NCBI GenBank assembly: GCA_035325905.1
Contig: DAOKYY010000005.1
Location: forward strand, 24,036-88,035
Source of the DNA: DYGX01 sp035325905
GTDB taxonomy: Bacteria > Chloroflexota > Anaerolineae > Aggregatilineales > Aggregatilineaceae
Direction of reading: 5' to 3'
DNA: 64,000 bases
The notes under the pieces were generated by a model, which saw nothing but the letters and a program-made list of their open reading frames with translations, had not been told where the DNA came from and did not search any database. Position numbers and translations under genes: made by a program. Position 1 is the first letter of the stretch; each line of letters opens with the position of its first letter. Below are positions 63,943 through 64,000 of this stretch, piece by piece.

Positions 63943-64000
63943 CTACGAGAAAAACAGACCGGATGCCCGGTTGAACCCGGGTAACGTGCATAACACGCTC

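Noticed and set aside
63940..64000. tRNA-like T-arm at the end of the window
   Set aside because: GGTTGAACCC is only a short palindrome-like stretch; no cloverleaf can be built.

Overview
The window reads as chromosomal DNA of a high-GC bacterium, most likely a member of the phylum Chloroflexi (Anaerolineae-like). The reasons are several very large membrane proteins of the Chlor_Arch_YYY (DUF2298/TIGR03662) and TIGR03663 type, which are typical of Chloroflexi and some archaea, together with many PMT-type (GT39) glycosyltransferases, a baeRF-family protein and a SUF system built on a SufU-like scaffold. No phage, IS element, CRISPR array, rRNA or tRNA was seen. Nearly all the sequence is coding, and many intergenic gaps hold recognisable sigma-70-type promoters (TTGNNN, 16-18 bp, TANNNT) or intrinsic terminators.

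Region 1 (1-23.1 kb, + strand) is an envelope-glycosylation-type island. It holds a partial GT39-like protein, a second GT39-like protein, a 2372-residue GT39/DUF2298 fusion, a stand-alone DUF2298 protein, another GT39-like protein, an ECF sigma factor with its zinc-finger anti-sigma factor, and a 1745-residue TIGR03663-NHL-formylglycine-generating-enzyme-like fusion. Their co-occurrence suggests one surface polymer or glycoprotein pathway under ECF control; the substrate is unknown.

Region 2 (23.1-33.9 kb) is translation housekeeping. An OsmC-NTF2 fusion gene diverges from proS, whose leader contains an intrinsic terminator (possible attenuator). Then come nusA-rnpM-infB and, behind hairpins and a fresh promoter, rbfA-nrnA-truB-ribF. 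rimP is missing from its usual place before nusA.

Region 3 (33.9-47.5 kb) holds a GNAT-Nudix fusion, era, a queuosine-precursor transporter with a probably leaderless mRNA, a secreted beta-propeller/SH3 protein, and a PEP/oxaloacetate/malate node (ppdK convergent with pckA, then mdh). It also holds a histidine phosphatase, a metallophosphatase and one more GT39 protein.

Region 4 (47.6-54.9 kb) is mixed: an MFS exporter with a MerR-like promoter, a membrane protein with a helix-hairpin-helix end, a MOSC protein, a baeRF protein, a B3/4-domain protein and two membrane-anchored extracytoplasmic proteins.

Region 5 (54.9-64 kb) is iron-sulfur cluster assembly. Operon sufC-sufB-sufD runs from a strong promoter beside an 11-bp perfect palindrome and ends at a terminator. 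A second operon runs nucleotidyltransferase-sufS-sufU-(ClpN-S2P protease)-Rieske. A DUF59/MIP18 Fe-S factor diverges from sufC. A degenerate 10-bp-phased GCTGTTT/AGCNNAAAC repeat occurs in three separate intergenic gaps and has no assigned role.
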